Positions 1 through 11,800 of a stretch of DNA of 64,000 nt are shown one piece after another (within the stretch, counting starts at the first letter, position 1; each line of letters starts with the position of its first letter). The position numbers and the translations under genes were made by a program. The notes below the pieces were generated by a model, which did not search any database, was not told the origin of the DNA, and saw only the letters and a program-made list of their open reading frames with translations. The DNA is taken from NCBI RefSeq assembly GCF_001625305.1, contig NW_017803965.1:379621-443620 (forward strand), read 5' to 3'. Source of the DNA: Branchiostoma belcheri (Eukaryota > Chordata > Leptocardii > Amphioxiformes > Branchiostomatidae).

Positions 1-452
1 AATCCACTTCTGAAGTGATGTGGCTATTTGGAAAGTGTATACCTGGTGATATATTTCAGTCGCAATGTTCAAAGGAAAGGATGATGCCATACACCTTTCT
101 TCTGGATTTTTCTGGATTCTGGAGTTGGTAACATAGCCAGAGGAGTCTTACTCAAACATTATAGTAACTCAACCTATTCCCTATATGGCTTTGTAACGAA
201 ACTAAATCTATTTAGGTTTTATCCTGAGGATTTTTGCAGCAGCTGGTTACATGTATATGGTGGTGGGGTGGGGGGGGTGGTTTGAGAAGATGATAATCAA
301 ATGCAATAGTTGTAAACATTAGTAGAACAAAATACATTTTCAAACAAAATTTACATTTTAGGGTGTACATGTATATGTACTTCAAACATATTTTCATATA
401 TTTTGTCAACATAGAGTTATGACAGTTCAATAACATTCATCTGTAGCTGTAA

Positions 453-789
453 GGCCACACCAATTTAATATCTTGGTTAACGGATTCGCCGCTTCACTTT
501 TTTTCTGATTTGCAAATAAAAATTCAAAATCAACTGCAAAATGCTCATATTTTGTCCTGAACAGTTGAAAACAGTCATTTTCTTACTACTTGTAACAGTC
601 ATTCCATCTTTCAATGCAGTAGTATCATTAAAAGTTCAAAATAGTTCAAAACTCATTGTTTAAATTTTGAACCAGCCTGGTGTGTTGACTTCATGGCTCC
701 TGTCGAACCATTTTGGGCCATAATAGGATGCCTAGGCCTGTTTTTTTTATAGAAAAATCTGTTAACCAAGAAATTAAATCGGTGTGGCC
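453..789. mobile_element. GGCC-ended MITE, family A (subfamily with TTAAC arms)
   Basis: Terminal inverted repeats GGCCACACCAATTTAAT ... ATTAAATCGGTGTGGCC, flanked by TAA on both sides. The inner arm reads CTTGGTTAACGGATTCGCC, as in the element at 15020. Non-autonomous, no ORF. The GGC terminus and 3-bp TWA duplication suggest PIF/Harbinger. Confidence 0.85.
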
Positions 790-1123
790 TAATGGGTTAA
801 AAGAAAGAGGAACATCTGGAAAGACTTAAGGTCCAATTCTTAAAAGGTCCTCCTAGACATTATAGGGTATTCACATGCCATATTTTATAATGGGTCATAT
901 TTCCCCATTTCGCTATTACAGTACAGGAGCCTTAAGTTTGGCTTCTTTCCATGTAAATTGTCCGTGAAGTGTCCTCAGCGACATTGTATGACAGACAGAT
1001 GACTGTGGAGGGAACTGAATACTAATTAGCTATGGGTGGCGAAAACAGGCCTTCTGCAAAATCAGCACGGTACAATAAGTTTTAGTCAGAACTTTGATAC
1101 TTGGCAAATATAGTTGAAGCTTA

Positions 1124-1498
1124 GGCCACACCAATTTAATTTGTTGTTTCTCGGATTTTGTCAGAAAAAACATGAAGCGACAGGGCGAAAAAAAATAAAA
1201 ATAAAAACAGGTTTAGGCATCCTATTATAGCCCCAAATGCTATGATATAGGAGCCATGAAGTCAACACAAAAGGTTGTGTTAATATTTAAACAATGAATT
1301 TTGAACTTTTAATCAAACCACTGCATTGATAGATGGAAACACTGCAACAGCTAGGAAGAAAAGGACTTTCCACAACTATTGGGGGCAAAATATGAGCATT
1401 TTTGAGTTGATTCAGAACCAGAATCTTTTTTTTTTTTTGCAAATCAGAAAAAAATGAAGAGGCGAATCCGAGAACCAACAAATTAAATTGGTGTGGCC
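1124..1498. mobile_element. GGCC-ended MITE, family A
   Basis: Same termini, opposite internal orientation to its relatives at 2798 and 6595, flanked by TTA on each side (1121-1123 and 1499-1501). About 375 bp. Confidence 0.9.
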
Positions 1499-1789
1499 TT
1501 AGGTTAAACGAAATAGAAAATATACCAGAAATACACATTGATATTCTCTCCAGTTGGCATTATACTTGCAACCAAAGAACTTGAAATCCTTGAAAATTCA
1601 AAGAAGAATACAAGTAGGAGGCTTTTGGATTATACTTACTTGTTAATGTAAGTTACTAGAAAGAAGTCTTTACAAATTCTTTCAGCAAGACAGTTTGTAA
1701 ATTCCAAGAAGATTCCCCTATGAATTCAGGGGAAAGTGAACATTGATGTCCATGACGCATATGGGTCATGGTTACAATCTATCGGAGGA

Positions 1790-1880
1790 TTGGGGCCAGG
1801 AATTAGATTTGAACCCAGCAACCCTCGGTCCAACAAGGCGTCTGTTTAAGGTCACCTGTCTCATACAGTCTCCAGATTTC
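1790..1880 (-). mobile_element. Possible tRNA-derived SINE remnant
   Basis: The reverse strand reads GACGCCTTGTTGGACCGAGG then GTTGCTGGGTTCAAATC, with a B-box-like GGTTCAAATC and a plausible anticodon arm. The rest of the tRNA fold is not visible. Weak call. Confidence 0.3.
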
Positions 1881-2119
1881 TATCTCAAACCCATTATGCA
1901 TTTGTAAGTTGGTCATAGATCTAATGCAGAAAGAGCACGTAGGCAGAATGTACTATTCCTGGGCAAATCCGGTAATGTATTGCGCATAACACTAGCTTTG
2001 GCAGAATGTCTTGTTTAAGCTCATATTTCCAGAGTATTTCAGGATGCCATTCTGTCTATAGTTTTTAAATGTTGTGTTTACTGGTAATTCCAGGGCCCAG
2101 GAGCCCGATATACACATTA

Positions 2120-2325
2120 TTCGTCTGCAAATGGCCAAAATAACTAAATAAAACCATTTCAAATGCCTGCATAAAACCGGTAGTTGTCAACTCTACCCCC
2201 ATTCCAAATTTCAGGTCATTTCACTTGAATATTACAGAGTTGAATCCATTTGACCAAATGACAGAAGGAAGTCCTGGAGAAGAAACATGAGAGAAAACAA
2301 TATATTTCATCCATATCTATGGTAG
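2120..2325. repeat. Dispersed repeat related to 18840-19077
   Basis: Same order of blocks as the copy at 18840 (AAATAAAACCATTTC, CCAAATTTCAGGTCATT, TTGAATCCATTTGACC, AGAAGAAACATGAGA), without the terminal palindrome. Confidence 0.55.
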
Positions 2326-2797
2326 ACATATGGAGTGAAATATAAGAAGCAGCCCAGACAGTGTGCCCATTATGAGACAGACAGTGAACTTTACTGTAAT
2401 CTATATAGTACCTCAAACTGTACATCTGAGCCATGCTTTTATTGCTGATACTATTGAGCATTCCTTGAAATTAGTTCTGGGACAACGATTATTGAGTATC
2501 AAGCTATTTGCTCCAAAGGGGCCACAAAGCAATCTCAGACAGACACATAAAACACATCTATGTATTGGCCCACATATTGCTTTTCTCTCTTTTGCTGAAC
2601 ATAACACCCTACTCAGTGTTTAAGAGCAATAGAATTATTCATGTTCTATCAGAAATATTGCAAAACTTCCAAGTCAAGATTGACATTCAATCGGGATATT
2701 GCTTTCACAGTTTCATTTGCTATAATCATTTTGGTGTCATAATATTCTAAATTAAATATTACTAAAACAAACCAGATAATTACATTTTTGTATCTAA

Positions 2798-3173
2798 GGC
2801 CACACCAATTTAATTTGTTGGTTCTCGGGCTTGCCTCTTCGTTTTTTTCTGATTTGCAAAAAAAAAAAAATTTGATTCTGGTCCTGAATCAACTGAAAAA
2901 TGGTCACGTTTTGCCCCCCAACAGTTGAGGAAAGTCCTTTTCTTCCTAGTTGTTACAGTTTTCCCATCTATCATTGCAGTGGTTTGATTAAAAGTTCAAA
3001 ATTCAACGTTTAAATTTTAACCCAGCCTTTTGTGTTGACTTCATGATCATGGCTCATTTTGTAGCATTTAAGCCTATAATAGGATGCCTAGACCTGTTTT
3101 TTTTTTTTTCGCCCTGTTGCTTCATATTTTTTCTGAAAAAATCCGAGAACCAACAAATTAAATTGGTGTGGCC
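2798..3173. mobile_element. GGCC-ended MITE, family A
   Basis: 376-bp copy flanked by TAA on each side. The arms GGCCACACCAATTTAATTTG and the complement at the right end match along about 35 bp. Confidence 0.9.
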
Positions 3174-4879
3174 TAATGTCTGAAACTCCCTATCCCTGTT
3201 CTATGCAGATGTACTATACGATTAATGTTTTGGTCAGCTCACTTCCATGTGCCGATATATATATTTCATCCACTCGTTTTTACTGTGTCAGCCAGATGGC
3301 CAGACTGTAGGAATCAATCCATTCCAGGCCAAAATTATTGTTATTCATGTACCGTTCCATTCTAGAAGGTTCTATGACTCATAGACCCTACAGGACGCCA
3401 CAGGGAATGTAACAAATACCACCATCACTCAGGAGCGCCATATTTCAGCCATCTCTCAGTCAGATATCCTAGGATTTAACAATACTGAATTACCATCGCT
3501 ACTAATGCTATTGACACCTTCAGTTATATGTTACCCTTGAGTAAATCAGGGTGTAAAACTAAGGGTGATCAGACTTGCAAAAATTGATGGGATCTGTGTG
3601 GGGTGACAGGGTTTTTTTTATAGGTGGGTTACTTGTGAATAGCAATAAAAGATCTAGATGGTAGATATATACATCATACTGCAGATGAGAGATGAATTTT
3701 GATGCCGTGGGGGAAAATTCTATTTGAGCATTTGACCTACCCCAAAGTTTGATCTTCTTCAAGGGACTTTTAATGGAATTTGTTATTTTTACATTTTGGG
3801 ATATGCTGGCTATGTCTCGGGTTTTCATTTTTATGAAAGTAACGTTACGGTAGTTTTGGTTTCAATCACAATAAATCAAATCTTGGACTAATATTATTGA
3901 TTTTTAGTCTAGTTCATATGTCTCGGCCATAGAACACGAGACTTTATTTAGATTTATGGTGCTGGGTAGTTTTTTCTGCTGAATTTCTTGCTTTTGAAAT
4001 AAAACTAGATAGAGTTGGTTTTTGATGGACTAAAATTTGTATCACTTGGTGGTATTGCAGGCTTTCACCTAATAATCGTGATTTTTTTTTTACTTTTTAT
4101 TTTGTAACCTTTGGATAGCAAGTTTTGATCCTACGTACTTCAACCCAACCATGACATTGCATAGGATTATGTTAGATCGAACCATCTGCCCTATATTCTA
4201 CTTGCGAACATCAAAAATGAATGTGGTCCCGTGACAGGTTGTTTTTTTAATGCATATCTTCTGGGTAGCACAAATGTAGGTCATTTCGCTCATAGTACAT
4301 ACATATACATGTACGTAACCACAATATTCAGCTGTTATGCTGGAATGGTAATAGCTAGACGTCCCCGGGTTTTTGAGGTTGGAAATATTTAGAGTGTCCC
4401 ATATGGCTCCATCTACTGCCTTCTGCTTGTTACAAAGCTCCCTTACACTACTCTAGTGCATATAATTGAATTGCTGGTGTGCTAAGCCCTCTGCAAGCAA
4501 CCAATGGAAGAGATTTTCACTGCTGCAATTTTGGGTGGACAAATGAGTTCAGTCTGATTACCCATACTCGTCTGACATATGTGCGGCCTGTTTGTCGTCG
4601 GCAAATAGCGGCTGAAATCGGAAAGCCCGTTTGGCCCACTTCTGCTATCGGTAGGTAACCTTCTTGTTTTTAACATGCCGTTGCATCATGCATGAGGCAT
4701 TCCCTTTCATATATTCGCCATTAAGAGACATTGAACTTATCTACGATCCACACATTGCCAGTGGGATGAAGTCATGTACCTAAGTCTTATCTTTTGACTG
4801 ATTGCGTCTGGTTGTAGCGTATCGTTTTGACCAACGTTGAGAACTGCGCAGTAGACTTCACACGGTGAGAGTGTAGACA

Positions 4880-5005
4880 GCTAGTCCACTCTATCATCTT
4901 CCAGTTAGCGTTCCCATCAAGCCCCACCTTCATATCCACAGGAGTATTCCCGTCTAGCGGCAGCACATTCCGTCATATTGTAATTTGGAAGCTTGGATTC
5001 CGTCG
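4880..5005 (+). other. MAPT/MAP2/MAP4: Putative 5' untranslated first exon
   Basis: Sequence ending in CCGTCG is followed at 5006 by a strong consensus donor, GTAAGT. No reading frame of note lies before it. The first coding exon (8764) has no ATG before 8811, so a non-coding exon upstream is expected, and this is the best donor seen. The 5' boundary and transcription start cannot be placed from sequence; 4880 is only a guess. The promoter presumably lies just upstream, in 4.6-4.9 kb, but no TATA box or initiator stands out. Confidence 0.3.
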
Positions 5006-8000
5006 GTAAGTAGGTTACATATCATTTGATGTGATTCCCATCCGAATAGGCGTGTTATTAAGGGGTACACCTTTACTGTCTACCGCTCCTCATTATATTG
5101 CCATTTTTGTACATAATTTTTCTCGGATGATTCTATGTGTAAATTGACATCCTAACGGGCATTTGGTTAGCTTATGAAGTGTTGAAATTCAGCTGAATTG
5201 ATAAAGGCGTTAACTGCAATGCTTTTATGCCTGAAGGTTTGATAGTTTTTGTGCTTGGCAAATGTTCCAGATACTTCCATCCTTGCCTATACTGTCTGGC
5301 CTTCATGCAAATGAGCAGCCATCTTGAAAACCAATTACTAGACGGCTGATGTCATGTTTTTGTCAGTCTCTTGCTCCTGTGGTGGTCTATGATATGTGAA
5401 AACGGACTTGTTTAAGATACATTACAGCAGTCTATTTACATTAACAAATATTTGTGCCTCTATCTTATACATATTGTTGCCATGTTTCTTGATGTGATGT
5501 AATACATGACAACATTTAAGTCCCATGAAATAGATTTTTATTAAATTACAACAATCACAATTGGAAGGGAAGTCCCAAAGAGAATCCAAATGAGGTTTGA
5601 AGCCTTGAAAACTTAATTACATGGCATCAATACTGAGATAGCAATAACTGTTTCTCAATCTTTGTAACTGCAAACTTCTAACATATTGATTTATTATTTT
5701 TTAGATTGGTACTAAACCCTCTCTTTTTATGGAATAGTGGTGTCACTTAATAAAGTACACCATTCACCTTTCAAGTTCACAAATTTTACAAGGAAGGTTT
5801 CATTGTCGTGGTCTGAGGGAACAATTTTGCTGAAGCAATATATTTTTTTATGGAATTACGCGGTGGTCAAAATTGGGCCCCGATCTCCCCACCTACAGTA
5901 GTTTTTTCACATTTACGTCGACAAAAACTATACTTAAAACCAGAAATTAAAAAATTCCTAAGACACGATTTTTTATCTTATTCCTAGTCGTCGAAAAATA
6001 TAAAAATCGGGGATTTTGGGTAATATACGTAGCCAATCTTAAACGGAGTTTGCCTAAAAACATGACTCGGACTGTCTCGGACTGTCGCTCCAAATCCTGA
6101 AAAAAATCGTCTTTCGGAGCGAGATTTTTAAAAAGTAGTAATTTAACGTAAACAACTAACACTAAACCTATGTAAAGACCACAATTTCATTTTATTTTGA
6201 CGGAATTTACCCTTCAATACTATTTGTTTTCAAGTGTTTTACGGGCAGTCCAAAACAGGCCAAACTTGCGTCTTGTAACCCGATACGTTTTCAAACCCCC
6301 CCAGCAATGGGAAAGAATACCGTAGTGACAGACCGCCGTGTTATGTCAGGGTAACTGGCAATAAAATCTGCAGCCAGTTTTCCACTGTCTGGGAATGATA
6401 GATTCCACTGAAATTTTCACCTTTTCTGATTTAATTCACTCAAATGACAATGAGAAAATCCATGGCTAGTTCCTTGATATGCAGTTATACATGTAATTTG
6501 AATAACTGCAGATAGCAAGCTTCCTCCAGGACTGGTGTGGTTTAAAAAAAAAAACTATTTTGTTACTATCACCTATCACCACTTTTGCTACTAAGGCCAC
6601 ACCAATTTAATTTGTTGGTTCTCGGATCGCCTCTTCTTTTTTTTCTGATTTGCAAAAAAAAAAAAGATTCTGGTTCTGAATCAACTAAAAAATGCTAATA
6701 TTTTGCCCCCAACAGTTGAGGAAATTCCTTTTTCTTCCTAGTTGTTACAATTTTTTCCATCTATCAATGCAGTGGTTTGATTAAAAGTCCCAGCCTTTTT
6801 TGTTGACTTCATGGCTCATATTGTAGCATTTGGGGCTATAATAGGATGCCTAGACCTGTTTTATTTTTTTTCGCCCTGTCGCTTCATATTTTTTCTGAAA
6901 AAATCCGAGAACCAACAAATTAAATTGGTGTGGCCTAAACATCAAGTTGGTGGGTATTTACCACTGCTAATATTGTAAATTGTTGTAATGAAAATTAGAA
7001 AATTATAAGTAACTTACAAATGTAGCAAACTAATAACAGGTGTATAGCCAATGGTAAAATAGCTTCTAGAAATATTTGTCAACTAAGGGGGGCATTTTGG
7101 TTTCTTTCACTCCTGCATACATTGTAGGTTTTGTTACATTACAATTATGTATTACAAGCAGTTGTTAGACCTACAGGAGCAAAACATTGGTCCATTTGAA
7201 ATTCCTGTGACTTTCCATGAATAAAATCCCATCAACAGTGAGCTTGATAATGCTTTCTGCCAACAGAAATAAATTTCAAATAGGAATGCTATGGTGTTTA
7301 ACCCCCATAAAAAGAATTGAGCTACACATGTAGGGAAATGGTCTATTCTGTGTTACATCAAATTCTAGACAACCCTAGCCTTTACAGGTCTTCAAAGTGA
7401 TACACATGTACAGTACATGTACCTAAAACTTTACATACCTAAAAAATTCTAGAATGTTCTTGTAGCACTTTGTAATACTAATAGTCTCCATTGGAATTTA
7501 GAACATGATTAATTTTATTATCAATCAAAGAAAACATCAGATACCTTATTGCCAAAAGTGTAAAAACATCTCAATATGCAAGGCCCATATCAAATAACAC
7601 ATTCAAGCTGTCCCTTGAGGAGCTTGAAGGCAATTGAAGTTTGATTAAAGAAACGGCATTGCTCTGCATGTTTATCACCCCAATGGTGCCAATGTACCTG
7701 TAGGGTAACTCTCTGTGGGTTTCAGCTCGAATAATTACAATATCCTCACATAGGTGGCAATGAAGTGATTCATAAAGCAAAACTCACTATAGGGGGATAT
7801 AATAAACTGTTTCATATAGATGCGTAGTGCAATATTAGACACTACACTATATGATAGTGATACTGGATACATGATAATGTGTTATTGAGAAGCCATATTA
7901 CATTTATAACTGTGACATTTCCTGGCTTGTTTCATATTTACTAGCAACAATTTGATTTTCTTGCTTCATATCATATACCAGTTAATTGTAAGAATATTGC

Positions 8001-8763
8001 TTGAGATAAATTATAATGTAATTATAAAACTTCTCAGTGGTATTCAGTTACTACACCATCATAGCATTTTCATCTTGTTATATAAAGATCAGTGTCCCTT
8101 TGTTCTGGACTTTTCTGGAATTCCAGACTTCGGGGACCGTTAGACAATTACTGTACAACAGTGGTAAGTTGAATGGATGCGTCACTGACCTTGGTGCTGA
8201 AAAGCTGACTGCACTACTACAATATGATTACATGGATGGCATCTTCTTTTCAATGTTCACTGAGTTAGATACAAAGATGTTATTGCCTTCCACTATTCTT
8301 GATATTATACTACACCCTTACATGTACCTTCATTGGTTGACAAAACTGTCTTTTATTTAATAACTGGTCACTTTGCATTGACAGATCATCATGCAAGATA
8401 TGGAAAGTATACTTTACACTTCACTAGGGACACCTAGGAGTAGCATACAATGAAACTGTCATAGACTTTTAACAAAACACTTGAAATAAATCTATTTGAT
8501 GTCATTTCTTGTTTTGCTGTTCACAAAACCTATATAGCAAAGTTTTACAACATTGAATTATCAAACATTTTGGTCATCTGATCATATGAAAAGAAACCAT
8601 TGAAAAAGGTAACATACATTTTAGATATTTTTATAATTATATGGTACAATGTAAAAAGGAAAGTAAGTGGATATCTCGATTCCTTAAAATGACCTGTTGA
8701 AAACAAAGTGACCAGGACTGTTGTCTTCTTCTCTTCTTGTATTTTTTACTCTCATGCTGTCAG
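5006..8763 (+). other. First intron (proposed)
   Basis: AT-rich, one family A MITE at 6595, otherwise no recognisable feature. The stretch 5850-6360 is GC-richer and may be another old repeat, but I found no clear ends. Confidence 0.4.
6595..6935. mobile_element. GGCC-ended MITE, family A
   Basis: 341-bp copy with a small internal deletion relative to its siblings, TAA on both sides. In the long first intron. Confidence 0.9.
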
Positions 8764-8871
8764 TGCCTGGAAAACCTGACGTCCTTGAAAAACAAGGACC
8801 GAAGGAAAGCATGGAGGGAGCTGAAACTTTGGAAATTGCTGCTACAGACGCTCTACACTCCTCTACTAAAG
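8764..8871 (+). CDS. MAPT/MAP2/MAP4: Coding exon with the long-isoform start codon
   Basis: The exon follows a CAG acceptor at 8761-8763 and ends with G before GTTTCT, phase 1 at both ends. The first ATG is at 8811, in a strong context (AAAGCATGG, A at -3 and G at +4). It reads [20 protein letters not shown] into the next exon, so 8764-8810 would be 5'UTR. The upstream part of the exon is also open in this frame, so an earlier start in an unseen exon is possible. The peptide is short and acidic and does not resemble the vertebrate MAP2 N-terminus closely enough to align by eye. Confidence 0.6.
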
Positions 8872-11800
8872 GTTTCTTTTCCTTATGTAGCATACAGCCA
8901 CCACAGAATGCTTGCCCTTTAGTGCTTTGCTGCCATTTTTATCTTCACATAAGGACATAGCAGGTTCCTGTTTTAGCTTCAGTAGCATACTGTGATATTT
9001 TGTACCTTATTGAGACATCACTTATCTGTAGCTGACGCGTAGTTATGATATTTCAATTTAGAATGTCATATACTTCACATATGATAAGAATACTTCAAAC
9101 AACATGCTTCACCACTGCTTCGCTGCTGATTACTGCAATTTTGCACTACAGTATTACTAGTGGCACTATTGTAGGCAAGCGTGGCTGTANNNNNNNNNNN
9201 NNNNNNNNNTATTGTAGATGATGAGAAATTGGCTTGATAGATACTGATGTAGGGTATACAACATTGGGAATCTGTTTACTGTTAGCAGGTAGTGTCAGTG
9301 AAAAAGAGGTGAACGCAAACTTTGGTGCCATGAAGAGTGAGACAGATGGACAGGGGAATCAGAAAGGGAGGAGAAAACGGACAATCCACGTGTCAAATCT
9401 GCTGCTACGGTGGACAACGTTGGTCAGTGCCCATCTACGTCAGCCTCACAAGGGCAAGAAGAGTCGCAGCCCTCCACATTGAATGCCAAATGCGTTCACC
9501 AAGGTGACGCCAAGGTCCAAGCCAGTGACGCAAAGGATGTGAATGAAAATGATGACACCCTTGGTACCACTCATAAAGACCCTATTTCTGAAAGCTTGGT
9601 TGTTGCTGCTGAAAAAAGTACAGTAGCTGAGGAACAAAAAGCAGACTCTGCTTCCCCTTCAAAACCTTTTTCAGGCGAAGGTCAAAGCCATTTAGATACT
9701 GCAAAAGTTTTGATAGATGAAAAACCTAGTGTTACTACCAGTGTTGCCAATATCACAGATGATGAGAAAGTCAGCATGTCTGTGCCCACGGCAGGCTGTA
9801 AAAATGTTGCTGACGCAGACAAAATTGAACCAGAGAAAGTGCCTACACAAGACAGCAAGGATGCTGAGAAACCCACACCACAGGAGAGCAAGGAAGAGCA
9901 CAGAGGAGAAAAAGAGGGGGGACCTGCTGTGTCTGAGCAAGCAGAAAGCAGCAAAGACAAAACACCTGAAACAGACGACAAGGCAGTACAGAAAATTTTA
10001 AATTCAGAAAGTCAGGGCCTTACAAAATCAGCAGAAGCACATGGTAAACAGAAAATGTCATCCTCTAGTGAGGTTTCCAGTGGAGAGACAAAGATCATTC
10101 CTGATGAGCCTAAAGTAGCAACGGGTGCATCAAAGACAGATGAAAGTCAAAAATCATCAGTGGGCGTTGACACACCTGTTCCTGAGAAATCCCAAGAGGC
10201 AAACACAAAAGATGTTTCCGTAAAAGGTACATTACCAGCTGGACTGGAGGAAAACCCACTCAAAGAAAAGCAAGAAATTCCTGAAGAGAAAACAGCAACA
10301 GTTTCAGAGGCTACATCTAAGAAATCTGAGCCAGTTCCAGACAAGAAAGGCCAGGTAGGGTTGTCCACTTGCAGAACAGAAACTGAGAAAGAAGACAAAG
10401 CAGTTAGCAAATCTGACAAAAAAACAGAGCCTAAAGCTGAAGAGAAAGGGGAGGTAGTACTAAAACAGATGTGTGAAACACAACCACTGTCAGAAAAGGT
10501 AACAACAGTGGAAACAGGTGAAGGTGTAAAAGTAGCATCTGGAGCTGATGTTAAACCTGATGTAGAATCAAAGCCTGCTGTTACAGATAGTCCTACAGTA
10601 CCAGAACCAGCTGCTAAAGATGAAGCTAAACAGTCACCAGAACCAGCTGTTAAAGACAAAACTAAACAATCCTTAGAACCAGTTGTTAAAGATGAAGCTA
10701 AACAGTCACCAGAATCAGCTGTTAAAGAGGAAGCTAAGCAGACACCAGAACCAGATGTTAAAGATGAAGCTAAACAGTCACCAGAATCAGCTGTTAAAGA
10801 TGAAGCTAAACAGTCAGAAAAAACAGTTGTTAAAGATGAAGCTAAACAGTCACCAGAACCAGCTGTTAAAGATGAAGCTAAACAGTCACCAGAACCAGTT
10901 GTTGAAGTTGAAGCTAATCAGTCACCAGAACCAGCTGTTAAAGTTGAAGCTAAACAGTCACCAGAACCAGCTGTTAAAAAGGAAGCTAAACAGTCACCAG
11001 AACCAGCTGTTAAAGACAAAACTAAACAGTCACCAGAACCAGATGTTAAAGATGAAGCTAAGCAGACACCAGAACCAGTTGTTAAAGAGGAAGCTAAACA
11101 GTCACCAGAACCAGCTGATAAAGATAAAGCTAAACAGCCAGAAAAACCAGCTGTTAAAGATGAAGCTAAACAGTCACCAGAACCAGCTGTTAAAGGTGAA
11201 GCTAAACAGTCACCAGAACCAGCTGTTAAAGAGGAAGCTAAACAGACACCAGAACCAGTTGATAAAGATGAAGCTAAACAGCCAGAAAAACCAGCTGTTA
11301 AAGTTGAAGCTAAACAGTCACCAGAACCAGCTGTTAAAGAGGAAGCTAAACAGTCACCAGAATCAGCTGTTAAAGATGAAGCTAAACAGACACCAGAACC
11401 AGCACCTGAACCAGCAACCAAAGATGGGGATAAAGTGCAACCTGACACAGCTGCAAATTTAGATAAAGTACCACCTGAACCAGCTGCAAAAGATGTGGAT
11501 AAAGCACCACCTGAACCAGCTGCAAAAGATATGGGAAAAGTACCACCTGAAACAGTTACAAAAGAAGTGCAACCTGAAACAGCTGCAAATGTAGATAAAG
11601 TACCACCTGAACCAGCTGCAAAAGATTTGGATAAAGCACCACCGGAACCAGATACAAAAGATGGGGATAAAGCTACAAAAGATGTCGATAAAGTACCACC
11701 TGAACCAGCCACAAAAGATAGGGATAAAGCACCACCTGAACCAGCTGTAAAAGATGGGGATAAAGCACCACCTGAACCAGCTGCAAAAGATGGGGATAAA

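Larger units (their letters stand above)
1..4879. other. Upstream intergenic DNA
   Basis: Apart from MITEs at 453, 1124 and 2798, a SINE-like remnant near 1800 and a dispersed repeat at 2120, I see no coding or RNA gene. Open frames are short and of non-coding composition. The promoter should lie near the end of this stretch. Confidence 0.6.

Noticed and set aside
10683-11462. 259-codon + strand frame of [13 protein letters not shown] repeats
   Set aside because: A shifted reading of the type I minisatellite; a by-product of the 36-bp period.
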